This document shows positions 8,482 to 16,764 of a stretch of DNA of 64,000 nt, one piece after another. Under the pieces are notes generated by a model. That model was not told the origin of the DNA and did not search any database. It was given only the letters and a program-made list of their open reading frames with translations. This DNA is from Paenibacillus monticola (GTDB lineage: Bacteria > Bacillota > Bacilli > Paenibacillales > Paenibacillaceae), in assembly GCF_009664975.1 (NCBI RefSeq), contig NZ_WJXB01000011.1:1-64000 (forward strand), read 5' to 3'. How positions within the stretch are numbered: position 1 is the stretch's first letter; every line of letters starts with the position of its first letter. The translations under genes and the position numbers were made by a program.

Positions 8482-8553
8482 AAGATAAAGATAAAGATAA
8501 AGATTTAGATTAAGATTAAGATAAAGATAAAGATAAAGATAAAGATAAAGATA
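8482..8553. repeat. Hexanucleotide tandem repeat, 12 units
   Basis: Twelve consecutive 6-bp units of AAGATA with a few AAGATT/TAGATT variants in the middle, between the lia terminator and the palindrome array. It is purine-rich on plus and noncoding. Confidence 0.95.
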
Positions 8554-8570
8554 AAGAGCAAATATAAGAG

Positions 8571-8756
8571 TTAAGTGTACTTCGTACAACTAAAAAAGCT
8601 TAATTCGCCGCACAAAGCGGTTTAATTGTATTCTTGCAGGTAAATCTCCAGAATGAGCTAACAAACCACATTTCGCTGAATTTTAGTTGTAGCAAGTACA
8701 ATTAAAATCCACCGGAAGTCTTTATGGCTCCCTTTAGCTGTATGAAGTGCAACTAT
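8571..8756. repeat. Array of four 24-nt imperfect palindromes
   Basis: Units start at 8571, 8621, 8682 and 8733 (periods 50, 61, 51). Each is of the type TTTAGTTGTA...TACAACTAAA. Spacers of 26, 37 and 27 nt share no obvious sequence. An array with the same geometry but different palindromes occurs at 29737-29924. Confidence 0.75.
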
Positions 8757-8815
8757 CTTTCTTTCAGCATCGCAGTGGAGAGTGAATCGGAACATAAACG
8801 TCTGTACACTACCTT

Positions 8816-9469
8816 TTACCCTTGCGCCCAGCCCTTACGGTGGGCGTAAATTGCCAGTTGGGTGCGGTCGTCCAGCTCGCATTTCATCAATAGGTTGCTG
8901 ACATGGGTCTTCACTGTTTTGATGCTGATATGCAGCTCCTCGCCAATATCCTTGTTGTTCTTGCCCTCAGCAATGAGCAGCAGGACTTCCTTCTCACGTT
9001 CCGTTAAACCGGAGGAATCGCCCTGCACTGTACGCTGACGGATACCACGGGTCAGCGCCTGCGATACATCACCAGTCATCACGGGCATACCGCGATAGGC
9101 TCCCTGCAACGCATAGATGAGTTCCTCTGCCGACACGGTTTTGAGCACATAGCTGATAGCTCCCGCTTCAATGGCATCCACGACCAGATCATCCTCGAGG
9201 AAGCTGGTCAGGATCACTATTTTGAGACCAGGGAATTCGGACATCACCGCCTTGGTAGTCTCCGCTCCGTTCATCACTGGCATCATTAGATCCATCAGCA
9301 CGAGGTCTGGCAGAGCTTCCTGTCCCCCCGCACGGAGCATCTCCAGTGCTTCCAGTCCGTTTGCCGCCTCACCGGTAACTTCGAATTTGGGCTCCAGCAT
9401 CAGATAAGTCTTGAGGCCCATCCTCACCATGTCATGATCATCAACAATCAACACTTTAATGACACTCAT
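8816..9469 (-). CDS. liaR: NarL/LuxR-family response regulator, LiaR-like
   Basis: Response regulator of the cell-envelope stress system encoded with LiaF and LiaS. The 217-aa protein has a receiver domain (VDDHDMVR, phospho-Asp in VLMDLMMPVMNG, Lys in YVLKTV) and a LuxR-type helix-turn-helix (LTEREKEVLLLIAEGKNNKDIGEEL, SIKTVKTHVSNLL). In Bacillus the LiaFSR module responds to lipid-II-binding antibiotics. Here the order is liaF-liaS-liaR, with an unusual 108-nt gap before liaR filled by a repeat element. That element supplies the AGGAGG ribosome site 6 nt before the ATG. Assignment rests on domain type plus LiaF context. Confidence 0.88.
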   Translation of the reverse strand: MSVIKVLIVDDHDMVRMGLKTYLMLEPKFEVTGEAANGLEALEMLRAGGQEALPDLVLMDLMMPVMNGAETTKAVMSEFPGLKIVILTSFLEDDLVVDAIEAGAISYVLKTVSAEELIYALQGAYRGMPVMTGDVSQALTRGIRQRTVQGDSSGLTEREKEVLLLIAEGKNNKDIGEELHISIKTVKTHVSNLLMKCELDDRTQLAIYAHRKGWAQG

Positions 9470-9475
9470 GTTAGT

Positions 9476-9546
9476 CCTCCTAAAAGTTTTGTGAGCTTAG
9501 ACTTCCTTGAATTACTGCGTACAAAACTACTTCGTAAGCATATGCC
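9476..9546 (-). repeat. SD-carrying hairpin repeat, single copy upstream of liaR
   Basis: On the minus strand TATGCTTACGAAG is followed by AGTTTTG, a ~29-nt loop and CAAAACT, ending in TTTAGGAGG. This final hexamer (9476-9481) is the liaR Shine-Dalgarno. The unit closely matches the four tandem copies at 60771-61020. Confidence 0.85.
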
Positions 9547-9577
9547 TAGTTTTATGGAACCTAGCTATTCGCTTAAA

Positions 9578-10639
9578 CTATACTTCCGTACCAAGCGTTC
9601 CAGTTACTTCCGGTTCATGACTCTCTTGCAAAAATTTAGGGATATGTACACGGATCGTCGTTCCCGCTCCTCGGCGGCTAATAATCTCTACTTGTCCACC
9701 TAGCTTCTCGGCACGCTCACGCATCGTTGTAAGTCCATAGGAACCTTGCTTATGCTGCACATTCTCGAAACCTTGCCCGTCATCGCTAATGCTCATCACG
9801 ACCTGTCTCGGCGTTTCACGAAGTGATAAACTGACAATCCGTGCAATAGCATGTTTGACAATATTCGCCATGGCCTCTTGTATAATCAGAAATAACTGAT
9901 GCTCAATCGCCTCGGACAGCTCGCCCTGCAATTCAAGCTCCTTCATGCCTTTCAGACCATTCTGGCGGCAATAGTCCGGAAACCATTTCTCCAGCGCCTC
10001 GAACAGTGTTCGACCTTCCAGCTCTACCGGACGCAACTGCGCAATTAGGGCTCTCATCTGCTTTTGCGCCATTTGGGACATCGTAATTAACTGATTCATC
10101 ACGGTTTGGCCTTGCTCAACATTACGTTCCAGCACTTTAGGCAGCGAAGAGGCGGACATGTGGATAGCAAAAAGCTGCTGGCTCACCGTATCATGTAGAT
10201 CACGGGCCATCCGCCTCCGCTCCTCAAGTACCGCGCTCTCCGCTGCCTGTTCCTTCTCGATAACCTCCTGCTCACCCAATCGCTGTAGCAGTTGCATTTT
10301 GTTCTCCACCGTATCCATCATACTGTTGAACTCGTGGTACACTCTGGCAAAAGATTGGTCATCGCTATCCGGCATTCGCACAGAAAGATTACCCTTCGCT
10401 ACCTGCAGCATGTTCAGGTCGAGATGATCGATCCGGCGTTGAATCCGCTGGCCTGCCATATAACCGATAATCACTGAAAACAACACAATCCCGATACACA
10501 GGTAAACCCACATCCGGTAATCTACAACCTCGATATAGCCCAGACAGCTACCTGCATACATCAGTCCGGCGGTCACACCACCGCTGAGGAGGAAATAGAT
10601 AGACAACATCCATTTGGTATTGCTGAAGATTGTCCCCAT
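9578..10639 (-). CDS. liaS: Sensor histidine kinase, LiaS-like
   Basis: Intramembrane-sensing kinase of the LiaFSR module. The 353-aa protein has two closely spaced N-terminal TM helices (about residues 11-31 and 43-63) with only a very short extracellular loop, a HAMP segment, HisKA_3 with the phospho-His in RMARDLHDTVSQQLFAIH, and a C-terminal HATPase domain (DDGQGF, GSYGLTTMRERAEKLGG). The ATG at 10639 is preferred: the liaF stop overlaps its ribosome site (GGTGGGTTGAG), giving tight coupling. An earlier in-frame start lies inside liaF. Confidence 0.9.
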   Translation of the reverse strand: MGTIFSNTKWMLSIYFLLSGGVTAGLMYAGSCLGYIEVVDYRMWVYLCIGIVLFSVIIGYMAGQRIQRRIDHLDLNMLQVAKGNLSVRMPDSDDQSFARVYHEFNSMMDTVENKMQLLQRLGEQEVIEKEQAAESAVLEERRRMARDLHDTVSQQLFAIHMSASSLPKVLERNVEQGQTVMNQLITMSQMAQKQMRALIAQLRPVELEGRTLFEALEKWFPDYCRQNGLKGMKELELQGELSEAIEHQLFLIIQEAMANIVKHAIARIVSLSLRETPRQVVMSISDDGQGFENVQHKQGSYGLTTMRERAEKLGGQVEIISRRGAGTTIRVHIPKFLQESHEPEVTGTLGTEV

Positions 10640-10640
10640 C

Positions 10641-11723
10641 TCAACCCACCGTTTTAACTTTAATATCACCAATAAAAGCACTTACGTTGATCCGGACTTT
10701 TTTACCCGCTTCCTTATAGTACGGTGTCTTGCATTGAACACTGCTCATAAACCCGCTGCGCGATTGCTCTAGTACTTGCATATCCCCGATAAAAGAGCTG
10801 CTGTTAACCGAGATGCCCAAGTCCATATCATTCGGGATGTATACTTTGATGTCACCGATAAAAGCAGAAATATTAATCTTCGTCTCGCCGTAAGCGATTT
10901 GCGCGTTTGTGAGATCCAATACCGTGTCACCTATGAACTGGGAGATATTCGTATTTTTCAGCTGAAAATGCTCGCGGCCCATATGGACATCTCCGATAAA
11001 AGCCGAACGGTGTGTCGTTTCCTTGCCTTCATCTGCCTCATTGGAATCTTCATGCCACTCCCCATGTCTGCGGGCATGCCGTTCATGCCGCTCCTGACGT
11101 CTGCGTTCATGACGGTCCTGCTTCTCCTGCCAGCGGGAGCCGGCTTCGGATTTGTAGGAATCCGGCTCCTGGTCTTCTTCATCTTCATCCTTATGAAGAT
11201 ATTTATTCCAATCCCGCTCTCCGGAAGGCTTGCCGAACTTCTGCTCGAACTGTTCGTCCAAGGTGGACTCCAGCGGCTTCGGAGGCTCAGCATCTAATGG
11301 AGCCGCGCCTTTTCCAGGAGGATAATAGCTTGGAGGAGCTGGTGGAGCTGGTGGTATTGGGGGCGGAGTTCTACGTGGTTTAAAGATCACATATAGTCCG
11401 CCGCCAATCAGCATCACCGGAATGAACATTTTGAAGAATTCACCAGCCGAAAGATCGAACCAGTCCAAATTGCGACCAAGGAAAAAAACACCGATCGCCA
11501 AAAAGAAAAACCCGCCGATTGTTGAAGAACCCTTGGAGTTGTTGTAATCACCTGTTGCCAACAAACGCTGTACGCCCATTATGATCAGTATGACCGGCCA
11601 GTAGTTAGAGGCCAGATAACCTATGCTGAAATCAGTGTAACCCAGCTGTCTGAGCAGGAACATCGCACCAAGACCGATCAGGATCAAACCACCAAGCATC
11701 TGGCTTGTGAACCGTCTTTTCAT
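10641..11723 (-). CDS. liaF: LiaF-like membrane inhibitor of the envelope-stress system
   Basis: LiaF proteins hold LiaS inactive until envelope damage. The 360-aa product has four predicted N-terminal hydrophobic helices (about residues 8-115), a proline-rich linker (PPPIPPAPPAPPSYYP), a long charged His/Arg/Glu-rich stretch (about 165-230), and a C-terminal beta domain. In that domain the tetrapeptide FIGD recurs five times (SAFIGDVHMG, SQFIGDTVLD, SAFIGDIKVY, SSFIGDMQV, SAFIGDIKVK), as in the LiaF C-terminal family. It begins the operon with an AAGGGGA ribosome site. The charged insertion makes it longer than the ~240-aa Bacillus LiaF. Confidence 0.85.
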   Translation of the reverse strand: MKRRFTSQMLGGLILIGLGAMFLLRQLGYTDFSIGYLASNYWPVILIIMGVQRLLATGDYNNSKGSSTIGGFFFLAIGVFFLGRNLDWFDLSAGEFFKMFIPVMLIGGGLYVIFKPRRTPPPIPPAPPAPPSYYPPGKGAAPLDAEPPKPLESTLDEQFEQKFGKPSGERDWNKYLHKDEDEEDQEPDSYKSEAGSRWQEKQDRHERRRQERHERHARRHGEWHEDSNEADEGKETTHRSAFIGDVHMGREHFQLKNTNISQFIGDTVLDLTNAQIAYGETKINISAFIGDIKVYIPNDMDLGISVNSSSFIGDMQVLEQSRSGFMSSVQCKTPYYKEAGKKVRINVSAFIGDIKVKTVG

Positions 11724-11898
11724 ATCTCATTTCCCCTTTATGTTATTGAGAACGCTCTTCTTTAACCTTATGACCCTAGTCTACAGGAATGAAGCAGCGA
11801 GGAACAGCGGCGTGAGAAGGATTCTCTCCTCAGTCTCCAGACGGAGGGGGTTGGATTATTTTACTATTATACTTCCTATGTATGCATGTATAAACAGC

Positions 11899-11953
11899 AA
11901 AAGGACTGTCCATTACAGCTTACTCAGCTGATGTACGGACAATCCTTTTTTTA
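11899..11953. terminator. Terminator downstream of the gamma-SASP-like gene
   Basis: AAAGGACTGTCC pairs with GGACAATCCTTT around an inner AGCT-containing stem. A run of seven T follows on plus and a CTTTTGCTG tail on minus. Confidence 0.65.
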
Positions 11954-11981
11954 ATAGTTGCCTGCATGGGTGTTACAAGTG

Positions 11982-12128
11982 CTACTGCTGCGGTTTTTGG
12001 ACCGGTTTAGCAACATTATTTCCACTCTGCTTAGCTGCGCCGTCATTCTCAACAGCAAATTCAGCATTGTATTTTTCATTAGGTGTTTTATAGTTTTCTT
12101 GAACCTTTGATTTTTTAGTATTGGCCAC
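11982..12128 (-). CDS. Small protein resembling gamma-type small acid-soluble spore protein
   Basis: A 48-aa hydrophilic protein beginning with GTG, preceded by GGGAGGTG at 7 nt. It is rich in Asn, Gln, Lys and Ala and has a YNAEFAVEN segment that resembles the EFASE-type protease site of gamma-type SASPs, which serve as amino-acid stores in spores. It has no TM segment or signal peptide. A promoter matching the sigma-G pattern lies about 90 nt upstream and a terminator follows. The sporulation context fits, but the match to the protease site is partial, so the family call is tentative. Confidence 0.5.
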   Translation of the reverse strand: MANTKKSKVQENYKTPNEKYNAEFAVENDGAAKQSGNNVAKPVQKPQQ

Positions 12129-12218
12129 GGAAATTCACCTCCCTTTTCTCTCGTGCAGCATACACTTCTACTGACTCTGAGAACATCTTGAAAGAGGCTA
12201 CTGCTTTGCCCCAGTCCG

Positions 12219-12248
12219 TATTATGGGATGCGGAAGCAACTATTATAC
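12219..12248 (-). promoter_or_regulatory. Sigma-G-like promoter
   Basis: On the minus strand GTATA (12244-12248) is spaced 18 nt from CATAATA (12219-12225). This fits the forespore sigma-G pattern GHATR-N17/18-CATNNTA and points at the SASP-like gene. Confidence 0.45.
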
Positions 12249-12300
12249 ATTCCTTAGTGAAAAAAATTTCAAGCTACTGAATTCCCTGCTTGCCTGCTGT

Positions 12301-13149
12301 TCAAATTACTTCCTCCAACAGGGATTGCGGCACGGTGTTATAGGTTGCAATGGCTTGGCTGAGACTCTTCAGCATGACCTCCGTACACTTACCTTTGCCA
12401 CGCTTGATGAGCTGAACCACAACTGTCTTTTTGCCCCATTCCTTATAAACCTGCTTCGTGGTGGAAAAATACAAATCAATCTTTCGGCCCTTAATAGCCG
12501 AGCCTGTATCTGCTACAACAGCGTAACCGTAACCAGGTATATAAAGAACGCTGCCCAGCGGTAATATTTTCGGATCTGCGGCTATCGTCGAGACTGTATT
12601 TTTATCTCTCCGCACCTTGACCCCTGAGTATGTGATTCCGTATTGTGGATGCTTTGCTGTTTTGCCTGTAGATTCATAACCAGCAGTGTAACCAGTTGCT
12701 GTTACCTTCAGTGATGTGATAATCTGCTCCGGTGCTGGTGCCGCTACAGGTACGGAAGCTGGTGCAGGTGTAGCAGTGGGTCTTACGGACGGCTTCTTCG
12801 TAACTTGTGGCGATTTCGTTGTCACGGGCTTTGACTCCACTGCCCTTGAGCGAAATTCCTGCCCCTTGGCAGTTTGCTGAGACTGCTGAGACTGTAAAAT
12901 AACTTTGCCGGTCGCTAGAACGCTGCTCTGTGCAGAATTCCCAAATGAAGCTGTAGCTGTGAATGCCTGTTTATATTGCAAAGACTCCGATTGCGTTATG
13001 TTATTGCTCAGTTGCTTGGAAGTGTCTCCCGCTCCATTGGCCTCAGCTGCTTTGTGTTCAGAATCCGGATATACACCGGCTACCGACAGCAGAAGTGCAA
13101 ATGTTACGATAAGACACCAAAACCTCTGGCTTATACCCATTTTGTTCAT
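12301..13149 (-). CDS. Secreted 3D-domain protein, putative cell-wall lytic enzyme
   Basis: A 282-aa exported protein. An N-terminal signal peptide (about residues 8-26, FWCLIVTFALLLSVAGV) is followed by a low-complexity Ser/Gln and Pro/Thr/Ala linker. The C-terminal 3D domain (about 150-255) has ATGYTA, GVKVRRD, AADPKILPLGSVLYIPGYG, VADTGSAIKGRKIDLYF, the three conserved aspartates and the lytic-transglycosylase-like fold of the MltA/YabE/YuiC group. It probably cleaves or remodels peptidoglycan during stationary phase or germination. GGGGGAGG lies 8 nt before the ATG. No LysM or G5 domain is present, unlike YocH or YabE. Confidence 0.85.
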   Translation of the reverse strand: MNKMGISQRFWCLIVTFALLLSVAGVYPDSEHKAAEANGAGDTSKQLSNNITQSESLQYKQAFTATASFGNSAQSSVLATGKVILQSQQSQQTAKGQEFRSRAVESKPVTTKSPQVTKKPSVRPTATPAPASVPVAAPAPEQIITSLKVTATGYTAGYESTGKTAKHPQYGITYSGVKVRRDKNTVSTIAADPKILPLGSVLYIPGYGYAVVADTGSAIKGRKIDLYFSTTKQVYKEWGKKTVVVQLIKRGKGKCTEVMLKSLSQAIATYNTVPQSLLEEVI

Positions 13150-13257
13150 GTGATAATCCTCCCCCTACTAGCGAAGGTTTCCCATTTCACAAAATTTTAT
13201 ACATGAAGACTAGTAAAAAATCTTCATGGGTATAAGACAGAGGCTGTTAAAAATAGT

Positions 13258-15198
13258 TTAAGAGATTACGCGATTGGCAATTTCCAGAGCTAGTGACTCA
13301 ATGACTTCATCAAGCGGTTTAGCTCCAAGATCACCTTCACCGCGCTTGCGGATAGACACCGTTCCGGCATTTTGCTCGTTCTCACCGATTACGAACATGT
13401 AAGGCAGCTTCTCCAGCTGTGCTTCACGAATCTTGTAGCCCAGCTTCTCATTGCGCAGATCCGCTTCAGCAGAAATTCCGCGGCGGCGCAGCTTGTCGGT
13501 AACTTCATTCGCATAATCATCAAAAGCTGTAGAGACCGGAATAACCTTGACCTGTTGTGGAGACAACCAAAGCGGTAATGCGCCGGCAAAGTTCTCCAGC
13601 AAAAAGGCTACGAAACGTTCCATAGTTCCCAGAATACCGCGATGCAGCACGACCGGACGATGTTTTTGACCGTCATCACCTACATATTCAAGATCAAAGC
13701 GTTCTGGCAGCAGGAAGTCAATCTGCGCAGTAGATAAAGTTTCTTCCTTGCCCAGTACAGTCTTGATCTGTACATCCAGCTTCGGTCCGTAGAAGGCTGC
13801 TTCGCCTTCAGCCTCATAGAATGGTAAACCGGCTTCCTCTACAACCTCACGCAGCATCCGTTGTGCAGTCTCCCACATCTCATCGTTCTGGTAGTATTTT
13901 TCGGTATCCTTAGGATCACGGTACGATAAACGGAAGCGGTAATCATGAATACCAAAGTCACTGTAGACCTGCTTGATCAACTCAATTACACGGGTGAATT
14001 CGCCCTTGATTTGATCCAGTCGACAGAAAATATGTGCATCGTTCAATGTCATGGAGCGGACACGGTGCAGGCCAGTCAAGGCTCCGGACATTTCATAACG
14101 GTGTTGAATACCAAGCTCGGCAATCCGGATCGGCAGATCACGGTAGCTGTGCATGGAGCTCTTATAAATCATCATATGATGAGGGCAGTTCATCGGACGA
14201 AGCACAAACTCCTCATTATCAATGGTCATCTTTGGAAACATATCCTCTTGGTAATGCTCCCAGTGTCCTGAAGTCTTATAGAGTTCTACGTTTCCAAGCA
14301 CCGGAGTATAGACATGTTGATAACCCAGGCTGGCTTCGAGATCGACGATATAGCGCTCCAGAATACTACGCACTTTAGCACCCTTTGGCAGCCAAATCGG
14401 AAGCCCTTGTCCGACCAGATTATTAAAAGTAAAGATTTCCAGTTCTTTGCCCAGCTTGCGGTGATCGCGTTTCTTCGCTTCTTCAAGCAGACGAAGATGC
14501 TCCTCCAACTGTGCTTTTTTGAACCAGGCAGTGCCGTATATCCGTTGCATCATCTTGTTCTTGCTGTCGCCGCGCCAGTAAGCACCCGCTACACTCATCA
14601 GCTTGAACACTTTGATCTTGGAAGTAGAAGGCAGATGCGGACCACGGCACAGGTCAAAGAACTCACCCTGCTCATAAATAGTGATCACGCTCTCCTCAGA
14701 CAGTCCCTCGATTAGTTCCAGCTTATAGGGATCTCCCAGTTCGCCGAAAATGTCCAAAGCTTCCTTGCGGCTAACTTCTTTACGTACGATCGGTAGATTC
14801 TCGGATACAATACGTTCCATTTCCTTCTCGATCTTCAGCAGATCTTCCGGATTCAGCGGATGCTCCAGATCCATATCGTAGAAGAAGCCATCTTCTATCA
14901 CCGGACCCACGCCGAGCTTAACCTCTTTGGTCCCGAACAGCCGTCTAACCGCCTGGGCCATCAAATGAGCTGTACTGTGACGCATAACTTCCAGACCTTC
15001 TGGCGAATCCAAAATCACGATTTCTACCAGTGCGCCCTCTTCTAGTGGAGTTGACAAATCCACGACGATCCCGTTTAATTTGCCTGCCGCTGCATTCTTG
15101 CGGAGTCCACTGCTGATAGAAGCGGCTACATCATCAATGCTGCTGCCATCTGCGTATTCCCGGACTGAGCCGTCCGGAAGCTTAATACTAACTGTCAT
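13258..15198 (-). CDS. thrS: Threonyl-tRNA synthetase
   Basis: Charges tRNA-Thr and edits misacylated Ser. The 646-aa protein has the N-terminal TGS domain (residues 1-62), the editing domain (HSTAHLMAQ, DLCRGPHLPST), the class II catalytic core with the zinc ligands in MNCPHHMMIY, HIFCR and VVLHRGILGTMERF, and a C-terminal anticodon-binding domain (VKVIPVS, DLRNEKLGYKIREAQ). Length is typical. GAGGAG precedes the ATG. The T-box leader directly upstream indicates induction when tRNA-Thr is uncharged. Confidence 0.97.
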   Translation of the reverse strand: MTVSIKLPDGSVREYADGSSIDDVAASISSGLRKNAAAGKLNGIVVDLSTPLEEGALVEIVILDSPEGLEVMRHSTAHLMAQAVRRLFGTKEVKLGVGPVIEDGFFYDMDLEHPLNPEDLLKIEKEMERIVSENLPIVRKEVSRKEALDIFGELGDPYKLELIEGLSEESVITIYEQGEFFDLCRGPHLPSTSKIKVFKLMSVAGAYWRGDSKNKMMQRIYGTAWFKKAQLEEHLRLLEEAKKRDHRKLGKELEIFTFNNLVGQGLPIWLPKGAKVRSILERYIVDLEASLGYQHVYTPVLGNVELYKTSGHWEHYQEDMFPKMTIDNEEFVLRPMNCPHHMMIYKSSMHSYRDLPIRIAELGIQHRYEMSGALTGLHRVRSMTLNDAHIFCRLDQIKGEFTRVIELIKQVYSDFGIHDYRFRLSYRDPKDTEKYYQNDEMWETAQRMLREVVEEAGLPFYEAEGEAAFYGPKLDVQIKTVLGKEETLSTAQIDFLLPERFDLEYVGDDGQKHRPVVLHRGILGTMERFVAFLLENFAGALPLWLSPQQVKVIPVSTAFDDYANEVTDKLRRRGISAEADLRNEKLGYKIREAQLEKLPYMFVIGENEQNAGTVSIRKRGEGDLGAKPLDEVIESLALEIANRVIS

Positions 15199-15277
15199 TA
15201 TGTTTCACTCCTCAAAGTTTGGTTAGCCTATACCAATCGGCCGCTTACTGCTTGCGGAACGGAAATATCCACACATA

Positions 15278-15545
15278 CAAAAAACACCCGTCCCGCAAAG
15301 GGACGAGTGATTGCACCCGTGGTTCCACCCAAATTCGATTCTCTCTGCTCCGCTAAAAAGCAACACCAGAGATAAATCCTTCTTAAGCATGGGAATAACG
15401 GCCATGAACCGGCGGTTCTTACTATCCCACTTGAGGATTTCATAACCGCAGCTACAAAGGGGTAAATCAAAAGCCGGTACCGGAGGAAATTACAGCCTGC
15501 GTTTCCTCTCTCTGAACGGTCCTGAACGATCGACTCATTTCTTTG
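15278..15545 (-). ncRNA. T-box riboswitch controlling thrS
   Basis: The minus strand holds the T-box signature GGGTGGAACCACGGG (15316-15330) followed by a terminator stem (CACTCGTCCC/GGGACGGGTG) and T6 (15278-15309). Upstream lies about 200 nt of stem-I-like sequence. An ACC triplet within GGTACCGGC is a plausible threonine specifier, but I did not fold it. Confidence 0.9.
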
Positions 15546-15572
15546 TCGAAGCTATTAACGTGAATTACGGTA

Positions 15573-15602
15573 ATTATAAGTCTGTACTCTCTGCTTAGTC
15601 AA
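15573..15602 (-). promoter_or_regulatory. Promoter of the thrS T-box leader
   Basis: Minus-strand TTGACT, an 18-nt spacer and TATAAT, about 30 nt upstream of the T-box element. Confidence 0.65.
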
Positions 15603-15642
15603 GTCGGAAGGTAGCCCGAAATGTCGAAATTATAGATATAAG

Positions 15643-15813
15643 CTACTCTTCCTGACGTTTTCTTTCAGGCAAGCGGCCTGCGCGCTTCAAAGATTCACGC
15701 AGCAAATACTCAATATGTCCGTTTACGCTGCGTAATTCATCTCCTGCCCAACGCTCCAGCGCTTCGTGCAGCTCGGGATCGATCCGCAACGGAAAGCTTT
15801 TTTTGGCCGCCAT
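15643..15813 (-). CDS. Small ribbon-helix-helix (Arc/HicB-like) protein
   Basis: A 56-aa basic protein with the ribbon-helix-helix pattern: a short strand (KKSFPLRIDPELHEAL) followed by two helices (ERWAGDELRSVNGHIEYLL, RESLKR). The SVNGHIEYLL part matches the Arc-family helix B. AAGGAGG lies 6-7 nt before the ATG. It begins 12 nt after the SPFH gene, so the two are almost surely co-transcribed. It may act as a DNA-binding regulator of that gene or as a small partner; no toxin gene is adjacent. The role is unknown. Confidence 0.75.
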   Translation of the reverse strand: MAAKKSFPLRIDPELHEALERWAGDELRSVNGHIEYLLRESLKRAGRLPERKRQEE

Positions 15814-15825
15814 GATGCACCTCCT

Positions 15826-16668
15826 TTAGTACAACGATCCGGCGTTGATCACCGGACTCGCTCCGCGTTCCGACACAATAGCTACCATCAGATTGTTGAT
15901 CATCGCCGCTTTGCGTTCTTCGTCCAACTCTACTATGCCATCTGATTTGAGCTTCTTGATGGCCATATCCACCATCCCAACAGCACCCTCCACGATAATC
16001 TGCCGAGCAGCCAGAATGGCAGATGCCTGTTGGCGCTGCAGCATAGTGCTGGCGATTTCAGTCGCATAGGCCAGATGTGTGAGCCGTGCTTCAATAACTT
16101 CTACACCGGATAACGACAACCGTTCCTGCAACTCTCCTGCCAGTTCTTTAGCAATTTCATCGGCATTGGCCCGCAGAGACATACCTGTTTCATTGAAGTT
16201 ATCGTATGGATACTTACTAGCTACATGGCGAAGTGCTGTCTCACTCTGGATCTCTACAAAAGCCATATATTTATCTACATCGAACAATGCTTTAGCTGAA
16301 TTAATGACTTTAAATACGATAACTGCAGCAATTTCAACCGGATTACCTTCAACATCGTTGACCTTCAGCATGGCGCTGTTAAAGTTACGTACTCTAAGTG
16401 AGACTGTTTTACGAATACTAAATGGAATAACTGCAAATAGCCCGCTTCTCACGATCGTCCCCACATATTGGCCAAAAAAAGTCACCACGACTGACTTATT
16501 GGGCTGCACAACAGTTATGCTGGTTAACAGCACTGCAGCTAATACGAATAGGATGACAGGAACCGTAATATACTCCTGAACAGCACCGTAAATCCCTCCC
16601 GCCAAACAGACAGCAATTAAAGCAATGACCCAGAAACCACTAACCGGATGCAGCGTTTTCTCCTTCAT
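15826..16668 (-). CDS. SPFH/band-7 domain membrane protein
   Basis: A 280-aa membrane protein with two N-terminal hydrophobic helices (about residues 10-30 and 35-55), followed by an SPFH/band-7 domain (VQPNKSVVVTFFGQYVGTI, VRNFNSAMLKVNDVEGNPVEI, ATEIASTMLQRQQASAILAAR). Such proteins scaffold membrane microdomains or form oligomeric rings. The ATG at 16668 is preferred because GGGGGAG lies upstream; the longer frame's start precedes this site. It shares an operon with the small RHH gene. It is distinct from flotillin (no long C-terminal coiled coil). Substrate and partners are unknown. Confidence 0.85.
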   Translation of the reverse strand: MKEKTLHPVSGFWVIALIAVCLAGGIYGAVQEYITVPVILFVLAAVLLTSITVVQPNKSVVVTFFGQYVGTIVRSGLFAVIPFSIRKTVSLRVRNFNSAMLKVNDVEGNPVEIAAVIVFKVINSAKALFDVDKYMAFVEIQSETALRHVASKYPYDNFNETGMSLRANADEIAKELAGELQERLSLSGVEVIEARLTHLAYATEIASTMLQRQQASAILAARQIIVEGAVGMVDMAIKKLKSDGIVELDEERKAAMINNLMVAIVSERGASPVINAGSLY

Positions 16669-16764
16669 AAAATACTCCCCCAAGAAGATATAGTTTTGAT
16701 ATGATTATGATATCACTTATGGATTAAAATGTAAACCATTTAAATCTACAGAAAACAAAAAAAA

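Noticed and set aside
8269..8508. Plus-strand ORF over the nested hairpin and hexamer repeat
   Set aside because: Its codons are the inverted and direct repeats themselves, ending in a KIKIKIK tract from the microsatellite. No ribosome site and no protein-like composition.
13200..13240. Terminator after thrS
   Set aside because: ATGAAGA/TCTTCAT forms a short AT-rich stem without a proper T-run; too weak to annotate.
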